64,000 nucleotides of DNA, taken from assembly GCF_001602095.1 (NCBI RefSeq), contig NZ_CP014991.1, forward strand, positions 124,001 through 188,000, read 5' to 3'. Positions 55,844 through 64,000 of this stretch are shown here, piece by piece. Numbering within the stretch: position 1 is the first letter of the stretch; every line of letters begins with the position of its first letter. The notes beneath the pieces were generated by a model. It did not search any database. It was given only the letters and a program-made list of their open reading frames with translations, and was not told the origin of the DNA. Origin of the DNA: Helicobacter himalayensis. Its GTDB lineage: Bacteria; Campylobacterota; Campylobacteria; Campylobacterales; Helicobacteraceae. The translations under genes were made by a program, and so were the position numbers.

Positions 55844-56633
55844 ATTCTCAATACGCGTTTTTTAGTGAGGAATTGCAAACCGACAAGCAGTTGCCAGACC
55901 CGCTCCTTGTCGTGCGTCAATACGCAGAAAATAGGCATTTTTCCGAGATTGCACTTTTTTGTGCGTTGCTTTCTTATGGGGGAATGCGCGTGCGATTGTG
56001 AGCTTTCTTTCACGCGTTGATTTTACGCTTTTTAGCACGCAGGATTTTGCTGTGTCAAATCCTTCTTTGTATTACCGCTTTCAGAGCGCAGAGGATATTG
56101 CGCATTTGCTAGAGATTTTCAGAATCTTAAGCGCGCAAGGTGGGGTGAAAGAAATTTTTTTGTATGGTTATAAACACATTACACACACGCCTTTTAGAAT
56201 CCTAAATGCGATTTATTATACAATCGCGCACCTTTGGGAAATTGCACGCGTGCTTAAGATTAAAAGCTCGCAAGGCTTGAGCTTTGCGCTAGGGAATGCA
56301 GAAAATCTTGTGCCTTTTAATCCGCGTGGGCGCAGTGCATTGAAGCGGTGGAATATGTTTGCGCGCTGGATGGTGCGAAAAGATGGTGTAGATTTTGGGC
56401 TGTGGAGTGAAATTGTGCCAAGTGAGTTACTTATCCCGCTTGATACACATACTTTTAACACAGCACGGAAACTCGGGCTTTTAACGCGCAAAAGTGCGGA
56501 TTTGCAAGCTGTGATTGAATTAAGTCAAAATCTTAAAACCCTCTGCCCTAAAGATCCTATGCGCTATGACTTTGCACTTTATCGGATAGGACAACAACGC
56601 GTGGAAACGCGTGGAATTAGATTCCATCCTTAA
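55810..56633 (+). pseudogene. TIGR02757 (DUF2400) family gene with a frameshift
   Basis: The N-terminal part from TTG 55810 (behind AGGGA) reads FKDFLDSQYAFFSEELQ to LFCALLSYG. The conserved continuation NARAIVSFLSRVDFTLFS and the rest, up to RIGQQRVETRG, are in the next frame from about 55983. The break sits on a G5 run at 55978-55982; six G would give one protein of about 274 residues. The family is of unknown function. It could be a sequencing error, a recent mutation or slippage. Confidence 0.8.
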
Positions 56634-56667
56634 AATATGTCACTTACCAAGCGCAAAACCCTTGTAA

Positions 56668-56700
56668 GTTCCGCTTCGTGTGTATATTGAGTATTTTTTG
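56668..56700 (+). repeat. possible degenerate repeat copy E
   Basis: TTCCGCTT-CGTGTGTATATT and GAGTATTTTTTG match the CTCCGCTTGCGCGTTCATA, CTCGGCATTTTTTG part of copies A-C at about three quarters of positions. No hairpin half is visible. Confidence 0.3.
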
Positions 56701-56704
56701 CTTG

Positions 56705-56727
56705 TTTAGAATCTTAAAGATTCTAAA
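56705..56727. terminator. bidirectional terminator between convergent genes
   Basis: TTTAGAATC-TTAAA-GATTCTAAA, a perfect 9-bp stem that includes the aldolase stop codon. It is made of inverted AGATTCT-like words. Confidence 0.5.
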
Positions 56728-57352
56728 TCTCAAAACGTGTGGAATCCTCGAGGTTTAAATCTAGTTTTTGGCTCAAAACTAGAATCTTGCAACTTAGCTC
56801 AATAAGTGCCAAAGTTTTTGCAATCTGTGCCAAAGTGCGCCCAAAGGTAAAAATCCCATAACCTCGTATGATGACAAACTCGCGCGCGCTTTGCTTCAAA
56901 TAACGCACAATATCCGTGTCCGCGCGCTCATACCAGCTCTCAAAATCTTTTGTATCAAAAATGCTAATGCGCTCGCCCAAAATCTCGTACCCGAAATAAT
57001 CCTTTGGCTCTAAAAATGTATTTTTAAGCGCGTATGCCATACAAAAAGGTGGCGTGGCTTGGATAATAAACTTCGCCTCGCTGAAATGAGCATAAATATC
57101 TGCGTGGATATGCGCATCGATGCTCGCGTCATTCCAGCGATAGTCTTGAATCTTGTCAAGCAAAATGAGATTTTCCTCACAAATGCGGTCAAAAATCGCC
57201 TCACTTTTATTAATCACAAAGCGATCTTGGGAGATTCTTGCACTTATAGAGCCGTGAAAGATTCCAAAAAAATCCTTGCGAAATAATGAAAGGCAAACCT
57301 TTGAAAGCTCGTCAATCAGCTCGTTACTAACTTCTCTTATATGGATACTCAT
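56723..57352 (-). CDS. class II aldolase/adducin-family protein
   Basis: 209 residues. FFGIFHGSISARIS and IDAHIHADIYAHF carry the zinc-site region of class II aldolases, and FVIIRGYGIFTFGRTLAQIA is the C-terminal block with a Tyr-Gly in place of the usual His-Gly. Fuculose-phosphate aldolase-like; the substrate is unknown. Divergent from hrcA. Confidence 0.82.
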   Translation of the reverse strand: MSIHIREVSNELIDELSKVCLSLFRKDFFGIFHGSISARISQDRFVINKSEAIFDRICEENLILLDKIQDYRWNDASIDAHIHADIYAHFSEAKFIIQATPPFCMAYALKNTFLEPKDYFGYEILGERISIFDTKDFESWYERADTDIVRYLKQSAREFVIIRGYGIFTFGRTLAQIAKTLALIELSCKILVLSQKLDLNLEDSTRFEI

Positions 57353-57513
57353 AGGCGTGATTGTAACGATTTTTGGTTTAAGTTGGCTTAAAGTGTCGGT
57401 TTTAGCGTGGATTTTTAAATGTGAGTTTGCTTAAATTATAAGAAACTCTGATATATTTTCTAAATATATAAACTTAAAAAACTTTATATAACTAAACTAA
57501 ACTTTAGCAATTT

Positions 57514-57540
57514 TTAGCAATTCATTTACTAATTTGCTAA
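57514..57540. promoter_or_regulatory. CIRCE-like HrcA operator
   Basis: TTAGCAATT-N9-ATTTGCTAA has the exact 9-9-9 layout of CIRCE (TTAGCACTC-N9-GAGTGCTAA) with the outer six bases of each arm kept. It covers the expected -35 region of the hrcA promoter. A further half-site TTAGCAATT lies at 57504-57512. Confidence 0.75.
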
Positions 57541-57549
57541 AAATTTAGT

Positions 57550-57555
57550 TATAAT
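57550..57555 (+). promoter_or_regulatory. -10 box of the hrcA-grpE-dnaK operon
   Basis: Perfect TATAAT ten bases after the CIRCE-like operator and 50 bases before the hrcA ATG. Confidence 0.7.
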
Positions 57556-57605
57556 GCGACGAAATTTTTACATAATAACTTAAAATTATTTTAAAGGAGG
57601 GAACG

Positions 57606-58394
57606 ATGAGCAAACGCAAAGACATTTTGCTAGAACAAGTCATTATGCAGTATTTGCACTCAAAAGAACCGATAGGTTCAGAATCCCTCAAGGCTTTTTT
57701 TGGTAATTCTTTTTCATCAGCTACGATTCGCAACCACTTCAAAGCGCTTTCCCTTGAGGGCTGGCTTTTCCAACCTCATGTGAGTAGCGGGCGGATTCCG
57801 ACAAGTGCCGCGCTTAAAAATCATTGGCTTAAGAAAATCAATCCAAAAATCACACTAAACACAAGCTTGCGCGCACTAAAAACGAGTAGTTATAAGCATA
57901 AAATTTGCTGTATTCTTTCTATTGAATCTAGCAATAAATTAGAGCGCATTATTAATATAGAGGATAGTTTTTTGGTGCTACTTTTTGAAAAAAGTCAAAT
58001 TGTAGTTGCCTACAACGCGTCTTTAGAGCGATTTTTACAGGAATTAAAGAATCTTGATATTACAGATATTAAAAAAATTGCCCATCAAGTGCGCGCAAGC
58101 GAGCTTTTGGCACTTTTAGAAAACGTGCATAAAGCAAATATTTCGCGTTTTTGCATTAGCGCGCTGAAGGAAATGCTTAGTCAATCTCAAAACGAGGAGG
58201 TATTTTTAGATATTGTCAATGGTTTTATTTTTCATAAACTTGAAAATGGAATCTATTTTGAAAAAAGCTTGCCAAAAGACTATCTTGGCGTTATGCAAGA
58301 GGTGTGTTTGAATGAAAATCTTAGCGGGCGCATATTTTGCATAGGGCGCATAGATAGTGATTATACGAGATTTTACAGCGAGTTGGCGAGTTAA
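57606..58394 (+). CDS. hrcA: heat-inducible transcription repressor HrcA
   Basis: 262 residues. The winged-helix part has EPIGSESLKAFFGNSFSSATIRNHFKALSLEGWL and SSGRIPT, as in HrcA, followed by the GAF-like dimer domain. It binds CIRCE elements and represses chaperone genes; GroEL usually modulates it. It is first in an operon with grpE and dnaK, the order known from H. pylori (HP0111-HP0109). Shorter than Bacillus HrcA. ATG follows AAAGGAGGG. Confidence 0.93.
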   Translation: MSKRKDILLEQVIMQYLHSKEPIGSESLKAFFGNSFSSATIRNHFKALSLEGWLFQPHVSSGRIPTSAALKNHWLKKINPKITLNTSLRALKTSSYKHKICCILSIESSNKLERIINIEDSFLVLLFEKSQIVVAYNASLERFLQELKNLDITDIKKIAHQVRASELLALLENVHKANISRFCISALKEMLSQSQNEEVFLDIVNGFIFHKLENGIYFEKSLPKDYLGVMQEVCLNENLSGRIFCIGRIDSDYTRFYSELAS

Positions 58395-58418
58395 ATTTAT
58401 TTTATAAGGAGGTAAGAG

Positions 58419-58976
58419 ATGGAAAATGAGAATCACGACACCCAAAATTCTAATGAAAATACAAATGAGGTATTAAATGATGAGATATTAAGCGAGGCGG
58501 ATTCTGAACAAAGCGTGGAAGAATCGCAAGATTTTGAAGCAAAATATGCAGAGCTAAAAGATCAATATGCGCGGGCTTATGCGGATTTTGAAAACACCAA
58601 AAAACGTTTAGAGCGCGAAAAGTATCAAAGTTTGGAGTATGCAAATGAGCGTTTTGGGTTAGATTTGCTTCCTGTGCTTGATACTTTGCAAAAAGCTTTA
58701 GAATCTGCCAAAAACGCACAGGCAGATTCTACGCAAAATGCAATCGCAGAGGGCTTAGAACTCACGCTTGAGACTTTTTATAAGGCTTTGGCAAAGCACG
58801 GGATTGAGCTTATCGCAACTGATGGTGAGTTTGACCCAAATTTGCACGAATGCCTTATGCAAGTCAAAGACGAGGCAAAGCAAAATGGCGCAATCGCGCA
58901 GGTTTTGCAAAATGGCTACACTTACAAGCAGCGACTTTTACGCCCTGCGATGGTAAGTATTGTAAAAAACGACTAA
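58419..58976 (+). CDS. grpE: GrpE nucleotide exchange factor
   Basis: 185 residues. An acidic N-terminus, a long coiled coil (DQYARAYADFENTKKRLERE) and the C-terminal beta domain with LHECLMQVKDE and YTYKQRLLRPAMVSI. Releases ADP from DnaK. AAGGAGG precedes the ATG. Confidence 0.95.
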   Translation: MENENHDTQNSNENTNEVLNDEILSEADSEQSVEESQDFEAKYAELKDQYARAYADFENTKKRLEREKYQSLEYANERFGLDLLPVLDTLQKALESAKNAQADSTQNAIAEGLELTLETFYKALAKHGIELIATDGEFDPNLHECLMQVKDEAKQNGAIAQVLQNGYTYKQRLLRPAMVSIVKND

Positions 58977-59005
58977 TTTAATCTTAAATACGAAAGGATA
59001 CAACA

Positions 59006-60883
59006 ATGGCAAAAGTAATAGGTATAGACTTAGGGACTACAAACTCTGCAATGAGTGTATATGAGGGCAATGAAGCAAAGGTAATCGCAAATAAAGAGGG
59101 CAAAAACACAACACCTTCAATCGTGGCTTTTACTGACAAAGGCGAGGTGCTAGTGGGCGAGCCTGCAAAAAGACAGGCTGTTACTAATCCAAAGAAAACG
59201 ATTTATTCTATTAAGCGCATTATGGGGCTTATGTTTAACGAAGACAAGGCAAAAGAGGCTGAAAAACGTCTTCCTTATAAAATCATCGATAGAAATGGCG
59301 CGTGTGCGGTAGAAATAGATGACAAAATCTACACGCCACAAGAAATTTCTGCGAAGATTCTTATGAAGCTCAAAGAAGATGCAGAAAGCTATCTAGGTGA
59401 AAGCGTAACAGAGGCGGTAATCACAGTTCCTGCGTATTTTAATGATTCTCAACGCAAAGCAACAAAAGAAGCTGGCACAATCGCAGGGCTTAATGTGCTA
59501 AGAATTATCAATGAGCCAACTTCTGCGGCACTTGCCTATGGGTTAGATAAAAAAGAATCTGAAAAAATTATGGTGTATGACTTGGGCGGGGGGACATTTG
59601 ATGTTACCGTGCTAGAGACTGGCGATAATGTCGTGGAAGTGCTAGCTACCGGCGGGGACGCATTCCTTGGAGGCGATGATTTTGACAATCGCATTATTGA
59701 TTGGGCGGCAAAAGAATTTAAAGATGAAAGTGGTATTGACATTAAAGGCGATGTGATGGCGTTGCAACGTTTAAAAGATGCGGCGGAAAATGCGAAAAAA
59801 GAGCTTTCATCTGCGCAAGAAACTGAAATCAACCTGCCATTTATCACCGCAGATGCAAGCGGTCCAAAACACTTGGTAAAAAAGCTTACACGTGCGAAGT
59901 TTGAAAGCCTTATCGATGACTTAATCGAAGAGACAATTAAAAAGATAGATTTTGTGATAAAGGATGCTGGACTTGGCAAAGGCGATATTAGCGAAGTTGT
60001 GATGGTGGGCGGTTCTACGAGGATTCCAAAAGTGCAGGAGCGCGTGAAAGAATTTATCGGCAAAGATTTAAATAAGTCTGTGAATCCTGATGAGGTCGTG
60101 GCTGTGGGTGCAGCAATACAAGGTGGTGTGCTCAAAGGCGATGTGAAAGACGTGCTTTTGCTTGATGTCACGCCTCTAAGTTTAGGTATTGAGACTGCAG
60201 GGGGGATTTGCACTAAAATTGTTGAGCGTGGTGTAACAATCCCAACCAAAAAAGCACAGGTTTTCTCCACCTATGAAGATAATCAGCCGGCGGTAAGTAT
60301 CAATGTCTTGCAAGGCGAGCGCGAACTTGCAAGAGACAATAAATCACTTGGTAGATTTGACCTTACAGGTATCCCTGCTGCGCCTCGCGGTGTGCCACAA
60401 ATCGAGGTTACTTTTGACATTGACGCCAATGGAATCCTAACCGTGAGCGCAAAAGATAAAACCACAGGCAAAAGCCAAGAAATCCAAATCAGTGGTTCAA
60501 GCGGGCTTTCAGATTCTGAAATCGAAAAAATGGTAAAGGACGCGGAGCTCCACAAAGAAGAGGACGCGAAGAAAAAAGAGCTTATCGAGCTTAGGAATCA
60601 AGCAGATAGCCTAGTATATCAGACAAGAAAGAGCCTAGATGAAAACAAGGATAAGCTAGATTCTGCCGTTGTTAGCGAGATTGAAACTGCGCTTAATGAT
60701 TTAGAATCCAGCCTAAAAAATGAAAATGTTTCAAAAGAAGAATTGGAGGCAAAAATAAAAACTCTAGGTGAAAAAAGCCAAGCACTCGCTCAAGCAATGC
60801 AAGCAAACGCACAAAATGCTAGCAACACACAAAGTGCAAAAAAAGGCAAAGATGATGATGTAATCGATGCAGAGGTGGAGTAA
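59006..60883 (+). CDS. dnaK: chaperone DnaK (Hsp70)
   Basis: 625 residues. The actin-like ATPase begins [17 protein letters not shown], with [30 protein letters not shown] and [13 protein letters not shown]. The substrate domain follows [11 protein letters not shown], and the C-terminus ends [10 protein letters not shown]. Normal length. Last gene of the hrcA operon. Confidence 0.98.
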   Translation: MAKVIGIDLGTTNSAMSVYEGNEAKVIANKEGKNTTPSIVAFTDKGEVLVGEPAKRQAVTNPKKTIYSIKRIMGLMFNEDKAKEAEKRLPYKIIDRNGACAVEIDDKIYTPQEISAKILMKLKEDAESYLGESVTEAVITVPAYFNDSQRKATKEAGTIAGLNVLRIINEPTSAALAYGLDKKESEKIMVYDLGGGTFDVTVLETGDNVVEVLATGGDAFLGGDDFDNRIIDWAAKEFKDESGIDIKGDVMALQRLKDAAENAKKELSSAQETEINLPFITADASGPKHLVKKLTRAKFESLIDDLIEETIKKIDFVIKDAGLGKGDISEVVMVGGSTRIPKVQERVKEFIGKDLNKSVNPDEVVAVGAAIQGGVLKGDVKDVLLLDVTPLSLGIETAGGICTKIVERGVTIPTKKAQVFSTYEDNQPAVSINVLQGERELARDNKSLGRFDLTGIPAAPRGVPQIEVTFDIDANGILTVSAKDKTTGKSQEIQISGSSGLSDSEIEKMVKDAELHKEEDAKKKELIELRNQADSLVYQTRKSLDENKDKLDSAVVSEIETALNDLESSLKNENVSKEELEAKIKTLGEKSQALAQAMQANAQNASNTQSAKKGKDDDVIDAEVE

Positions 60884-61050
60884 TCCCCCTGCGCGGTTAT
60901 GAAAATTAGCTTTTGTGCTTAAAATGCGTAGTTTTGGTGCAAGATTCTGTAATTTTTAACATTTTATTTTTTCTCATAGGCTTTTGAAATTCCAAGCGCT
61001 CATAATGCGTTTTTATGTCTTTGAGTTTCATTTTTAATTAAAGGCTATAA

Positions 61051-62646
61051 ATGACAAATAAAATTTACTGCGCTGGGCTTGTGGGCACGGATACGCGTAT
61101 TATTGAGATAGAATCTGCCTTTACAAGAGGTTTGCCAAATTTCCACATAACAGGGCTTGCCACAAGTTCTATCCAAGAATCTAAACAACGTGTGCAATCT
61201 GCCCTTGCAAATTCTAACTTCACCCTGCCACCGCTTAAAATCACCATTAATCTCTCGCCTTCAGATATTCCAAAAAGCGGTAGTTATTTTGACTTACCAA
61301 TCGCGCTTGTATTGCAGGCAAACGCTCAACCAACGCTCCAGCAAGAAGCACAAGATTCAAAAAAGTGGTTTGCTTTTGGCGAGTTGGGACTTGATGGAAG
61401 CATAAAATATACACAAAGTATGTATCCACTGCTTTTTGACCTTGCCTTGCTCGCACCTTCTTCGCATATCATCGTGCCTGAAAGCGCCAAAGATATGCTT
61501 GAAGTTATCCCGCATTTGCATTTTCACTTTGCCTCCACACTTACCCACGCGCTTGATATTTTGACCACACCACTTCCTAGCACTTCGCAAGATTCTTTTT
61601 TAGATTCTCAAACTTTTAAGGAAAATCAAAATACAAAAGAAAAGCATTGTATGCAAAAATTGGGCTTTTCTTGCCTTGAAGTAGGGGAGGAGCTGTATTA
61701 TTATTTGCGTGATTTTGAGCTTGATTTTAGCGAGGTGCGTAATCAAGAAGTCGCCAAGCGAGCAGCATTGATTGCAGCGGCTGGATTTCACAATATTATT
61801 TTTGAAGGGAGTCCGGGCTGTGGAAAAAGTATGATAGCAAAGCGTATGCGCGCGATTTTGCCCCCAATGAGTTTGAAAGAAATGATGCAAACACTCAAAC
61901 TTCAATCCCTTGATTCTCATAATCCCACTTATTCGCCTCTGCGCCCTTTTAGGAATCCCCACCAAAGTGCATCAAAAGCAAGTGTTCTAGGCTCTGCGAC
62001 ACAATATGAGCCAAAGCCCGGGGAAATCGCACTCGCGCACAATGGAATCTTATTTTTTGATGAGTTGCCACATTTTAAACGCGATATTTTAGAATCCTTG
62101 CGCGAGCCACTGGAAAACAATAAAATGACAATTTCGCGCGTGCATTCAAAGCTGGAATATGACACTTCTTTTCAATTTATCGGCGCGCAGAATCCCTGTC
62201 CTTGTGGGAATCTGCTAAGTACGACGAAAGAGTGTCGCTGCCAAGATAAAGAAATAGCTGCGTATAAAAACCGCCTAAGCGAGCCATTTTTAGACAGAAT
62301 AGATTTATTTGTGCAGATGAATGAGAGCGAGGAAGGTATGACAGCCACGCAAGGGCTGGATTCCCAAAGTATGCAAAAAAGTGTTTTTGAGGCTTTTATT
62401 TTTGCAAGGCAAACGCGCGGACAGAAAGTTTTTAATGCAAAATTGAGCGAAAAAGAAATTGAGGAATTTTGCATCCTTAACGCAGATGCGCAAACTCTGC
62501 TTTCACAAGCAAGTGAGCGATTTAATCTTTCAATGCGCTCGCTAAATAAAATAAAAAAAATCGCGCGCACCATTGCGGACTTAGCCAAAAGCCCACAAAT
62601 CCACAAAGAGCATATTTTAGAAGCACTTTCATTCCGCAGAATCTAA
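61051..62646 (+). CDS. YifB/ComM-family Mg-chelatase-like ATPase
   Basis: 531 residues. An N-terminal Lon-like domain (SAFTRGLPNFHITGLATSSI, ITINLSPSDIPKSGSYFDLP), a AAA+ core with Walker A GSPGCGKSM near residue 254, Walker B GILFFDELPHF, and a zinc-like Cys cluster QNPCPCGNLLSTTKECRC. ComM promotes branch migration during natural transformation in other bacteria. A CATAAT -10 lies at 61001. Confidence 0.9.
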   Translation: MTNKIYCAGLVGTDTRIIEIESAFTRGLPNFHITGLATSSIQESKQRVQSALANSNFTLPPLKITINLSPSDIPKSGSYFDLPIALVLQANAQPTLQQEAQDSKKWFAFGELGLDGSIKYTQSMYPLLFDLALLAPSSHIIVPESAKDMLEVIPHLHFHFASTLTHALDILTTPLPSTSQDSFLDSQTFKENQNTKEKHCMQKLGFSCLEVGEELYYYLRDFELDFSEVRNQEVAKRAALIAAAGFHNIIFEGSPGCGKSMIAKRMRAILPPMSLKEMMQTLKLQSLDSHNPTYSPLRPFRNPHQSASKASVLGSATQYEPKPGEIALAHNGILFFDELPHFKRDILESLREPLENNKMTISRVHSKLEYDTSFQFIGAQNPCPCGNLLSTTKECRCQDKEIAAYKNRLSEPFLDRIDLFVQMNESEEGMTATQGLDSQSMQKSVFEAFIFARQTRGQKVFNAKLSEKEIEEFCILNADAQTLLSQASERFNLSMRSLNKIKKIARTIADLAKSPQIHKEHILEALSFRRI

Positions 62647-62793
62647 GAATAAGAAAGCAAAGACTTGTGCGCGCAAAAGCGATATAAAAATAGATTATCA
62701 CGCTTTTATACGCTTGCAACATTCCATAAAGATTTTAAATTCACAAAAGCGCGTTGAAAATCTTACAGGCTTGATAGCCAAAAAAAAGTAATA

Positions 62794-63276
62794 TTATTTT
62801 TTCTCGTTATCATCATTGAGCTCAAAAATAAGTGTGGTTGGCTTGTCTTTCGCACCTTCAGAGTAGGCTTGCCCTTTTTTGTTATTAAGCGTGATAAATT
62901 CGCCTGTTATGGTATTTGGGCTGCCAATTTCTTGAATCTTAGCATTTTCATAGAGGCGATATTCATCGTTTATCGTGTCATAGATGACTTTTTGTGCGCT
63001 ACCATTGATTTTCCTGCCATCTTGTGTTTCGACATAAAACTTCACTTTGCCTGTGGCGGTGTATTCTAGCGGTTTGCGATTTTTGTCAGTGGAGACAATC
63101 ACCACATCTGCCCAAAGTTTATCAGCACCCTTTTTGATAAAAACTTCGCCCTTAAGCTCCGTGCGCCCAGCCCTATCATCGCTACTAAAAGTCTTTGCCT
63201 GCACTTCAAGCTTATCCGCGCCAAACGTGCACAAAGCGCAGATTCCAAATATTACCAAATATCTTATTTTGCTCAT
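62794..63276 (-). CDS. lptA: LptA-family lipopolysaccharide transport protein
   Basis: 160 residues with a signal peptide ending CTFGA. An OstA/LptA beta-jellyroll: LEVQAKTFSSDDRAGRTELK, ADVVIVSTD, and INGSAQKVIYDTINDEYRL. Part of the periplasmic bridge that carries LPS to the outer membrane. Its start is 10 bases from the MltD-like stop, in one operon. Confidence 0.85.
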   Translation of the reverse strand: MSKIRYLVIFGICALCTFGADKLEVQAKTFSSDDRAGRTELKGEVFIKKGADKLWADVVIVSTDKNRKPLEYTATGKVKFYVETQDGRKINGSAQKVIYDTINDEYRLYENAKIQEIGSPNTITGEFITLNNKKGQAYSEGAKDKPTTLIFELNDDNEKK

Positions 63277-63285
63277 TTTGCGCTC

Positions 63286-64000
63286 CTAGGTTTTAAGGAT
63301 AGGGATTACGAGTTTTTGGTTGATTGAAAGAAATGAGTTTTTTAGCCCATTGACACGTTTGAGCTCATTAATCGTTGTTTTGTATTGACGCGATATGGAA
63401 GTGAGCGTCTCACCCTTTTGCACCTTGTGAAGGATAAAAGCGGAATTTGGCTTGTAATTTGTGTCAAAATTTTGCCTAAAAAGCGAAAGCTTTTCATAAG
63501 GAATATAAACATTATATTCCTTATCCGCAGGTCCGGGCGGGAGGAAAGCATATTTAAAGTGCATATTATATTTTCTTAGCTCATTCAGACTTAGCCCAAT
63601 GCTACTTGCCACAAGTCCCAAAGGCAGCCCGCTTTTAAGCTTCAAGGTCGCTAGCGTATCAGTCGCACCGCGATTAAGCAAATATTCTAAATTGTTATTT
63701 TTCAAAAAATCCGCATCGTTAAATACAAGGCTCATCGCCACAATCTTGCGGATATAATTACGTGTCTCCGGCGGAAGATATTGCTTTTCTTCATCTAAAA
63801 GCGTGTTTAGGTTTGTATCACCATCTGCTTGCTCTATGGCTTTTAGCAAACGCCCATAACCGCAATTATACGCCATCACCGCGAGATACCATTGCTGCCC
63901 CATCTGTTCGTATAAAAATTTCAAATACTCTAACGCCGCGCGCGTAGATTTTATTAAATCTTTGCGCTCATCAATGTAGTCGTTTATTTCAAGTCCAAGA
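63286..64000 (-). CDS. MltD-like lytic transglycosylase, C-terminal part (5' end outside window)
   Basis: The frame is open to the window edge. EINDYIDERKDLIKSTRAAL then EYLKFLYEQMGQQWYLAVMA and YNCGYGRL form the late part of the GH23/MltD catalytic domain. The C-terminus has a LysM domain (HKVQKGETLTSISRQYKTTI). Cuts murein glycan strands in the periplasm. About 238 residues are visible; an internal TTG at 63924 is not the true start. Confidence 0.92.
   Translation of the reverse strand, partial: LGLEINDYIDERKDLIKSTRAALEYLKFLYEQMGQQWYLAVMAYNCGYGRLLKAIEQADGDTNLNTLLDEEKQYLPPETRNYIRKIVAMSLVFNDADFLKNNNLEYLLNRGATDTLATLKLKSGLPLGLVASSIGLSLNELRKYNMHFKYAFLPPGPADKEYNVYIPYEKLSLFRQNFDTNYKPNSAFILHKVQKGETLTSISRQYKTTINELKRVNGLKNSFLSINQKLVIPILKT

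Noticed and set aside
59536-60270. 244-codon minus-strand open frame opposite dnaK
   Set aside because: Antisense to the highly conserved DnaK ATPase domain; no start signals.
1-64000. CRISPR arrays, transposases, prophage or restriction-modification genes
   Set aside because: I saw no regularly spaced short repeats, no transposase or integrase motifs and no methylase or nuclease motifs. The tandem units found are short and lie inside single genes.

Overview
The window is chromosomal DNA of a Helicobacter-like member of the Campylobacterota, most likely an enterohepatic Helicobacter rather than H. pylori. The reasons are low G+C content, the protein sequences (CheY1, L21, L27, FtsH, DnaK and FlgA all look epsilonproteobacterial), and local gene orders known from H. 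pylori: pyrD - M16 peptidase - dapA - SDR, cheY1 - prmA - ftsH - psd-like - pssA, fabD/mtnN, and hrcA-grpE-dnaK. A histidine-pathway gene (hisA) is present, and H. pylori lacks that pathway. The DNA is extremely rich in the 7-mer AGATTCT/AGAATCT. No rRNA, CRISPR array, prophage or intact insertion sequence was seen, and there is one tRNA gene.

Layout. 1-6.4 kb: the 3' part of an RND efflux permease, lpxK, and an unusual single ORF joining an O-antigen-ligase-like half to a CDF-transporter-like half. 6.7-14.9 kb: pyrD, an M16 peptidase, dapA, an ICMT-like methyltransferase, a FabL-like SDR, a CDF transporter, an AAA+ ATPase and hisA. 15-20.7 kb: cheY, prmA, ftsH, a Psd-like protein without the catalytic Ser, pssA and two small unknowns. 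20.8-28.4 kb: tRNA-Ser(GCU), fabD, mtnN, a SixA-like phosphatase, three pseudopilin-like genes, an isochorismatase-like hydrolase and two glycosyltransferase-type proteins. 28.4-34.2 kb, minus strand: a chemoreceptor and a four-gene surface-glycan cassette whose first glycosyltransferase is switched off by a C10 tract. 34.2-41.6 kb, minus strand: a small membrane protein behind a G11 tract, a ZnuA-like binding protein, an NlpC/P60 lipoprotein, an ArsC-like protein, TerC, CorA, a SIMPL-like protein, an RRM protein and a LolC/E permease. 41.8-48.3 kb: lctP, a DUF3343-like protein, YceI, MarR, rplU-rpmA, a decayed gene, obg and a TtcA-like enzyme. 48.4-56.6 kb: outer-membrane proteins, flgA, ubiX, a fused DppD-DppF ATPase, a Wzz-like protein, thiS, an NSS transporter and a frameshifted TIGR02757 gene. 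56.7-64 kb: a class II aldolase, hrcA-grpE-dnaK behind a CIRCE-like operator, a ComM-like ATPase, lptA and the 3' part of an MltD-like transglycosylase.

How the parts fit together. Many genes serve the cell envelope: LpxK, the WaaL-like protein, Wzz, LptA, PssA, LolC/E, glycosyltransferases, outer-membrane proteins and cell-wall enzymes. Homopolymeric tracts in four places (C10, G11, A13, C8) suggest that surface structures, and perhaps a chemoreceptor, are phase-variable. Intergenic spaces carry copies of a roughly 120-150 bp dispersed repeat with a covarying hairpin. The abundance of AGATTCT in all codon frames and between genes, with pseudopilin and ComM-like genes in the same window, makes it a candidate genome-wide signal word. 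That last step is inference.
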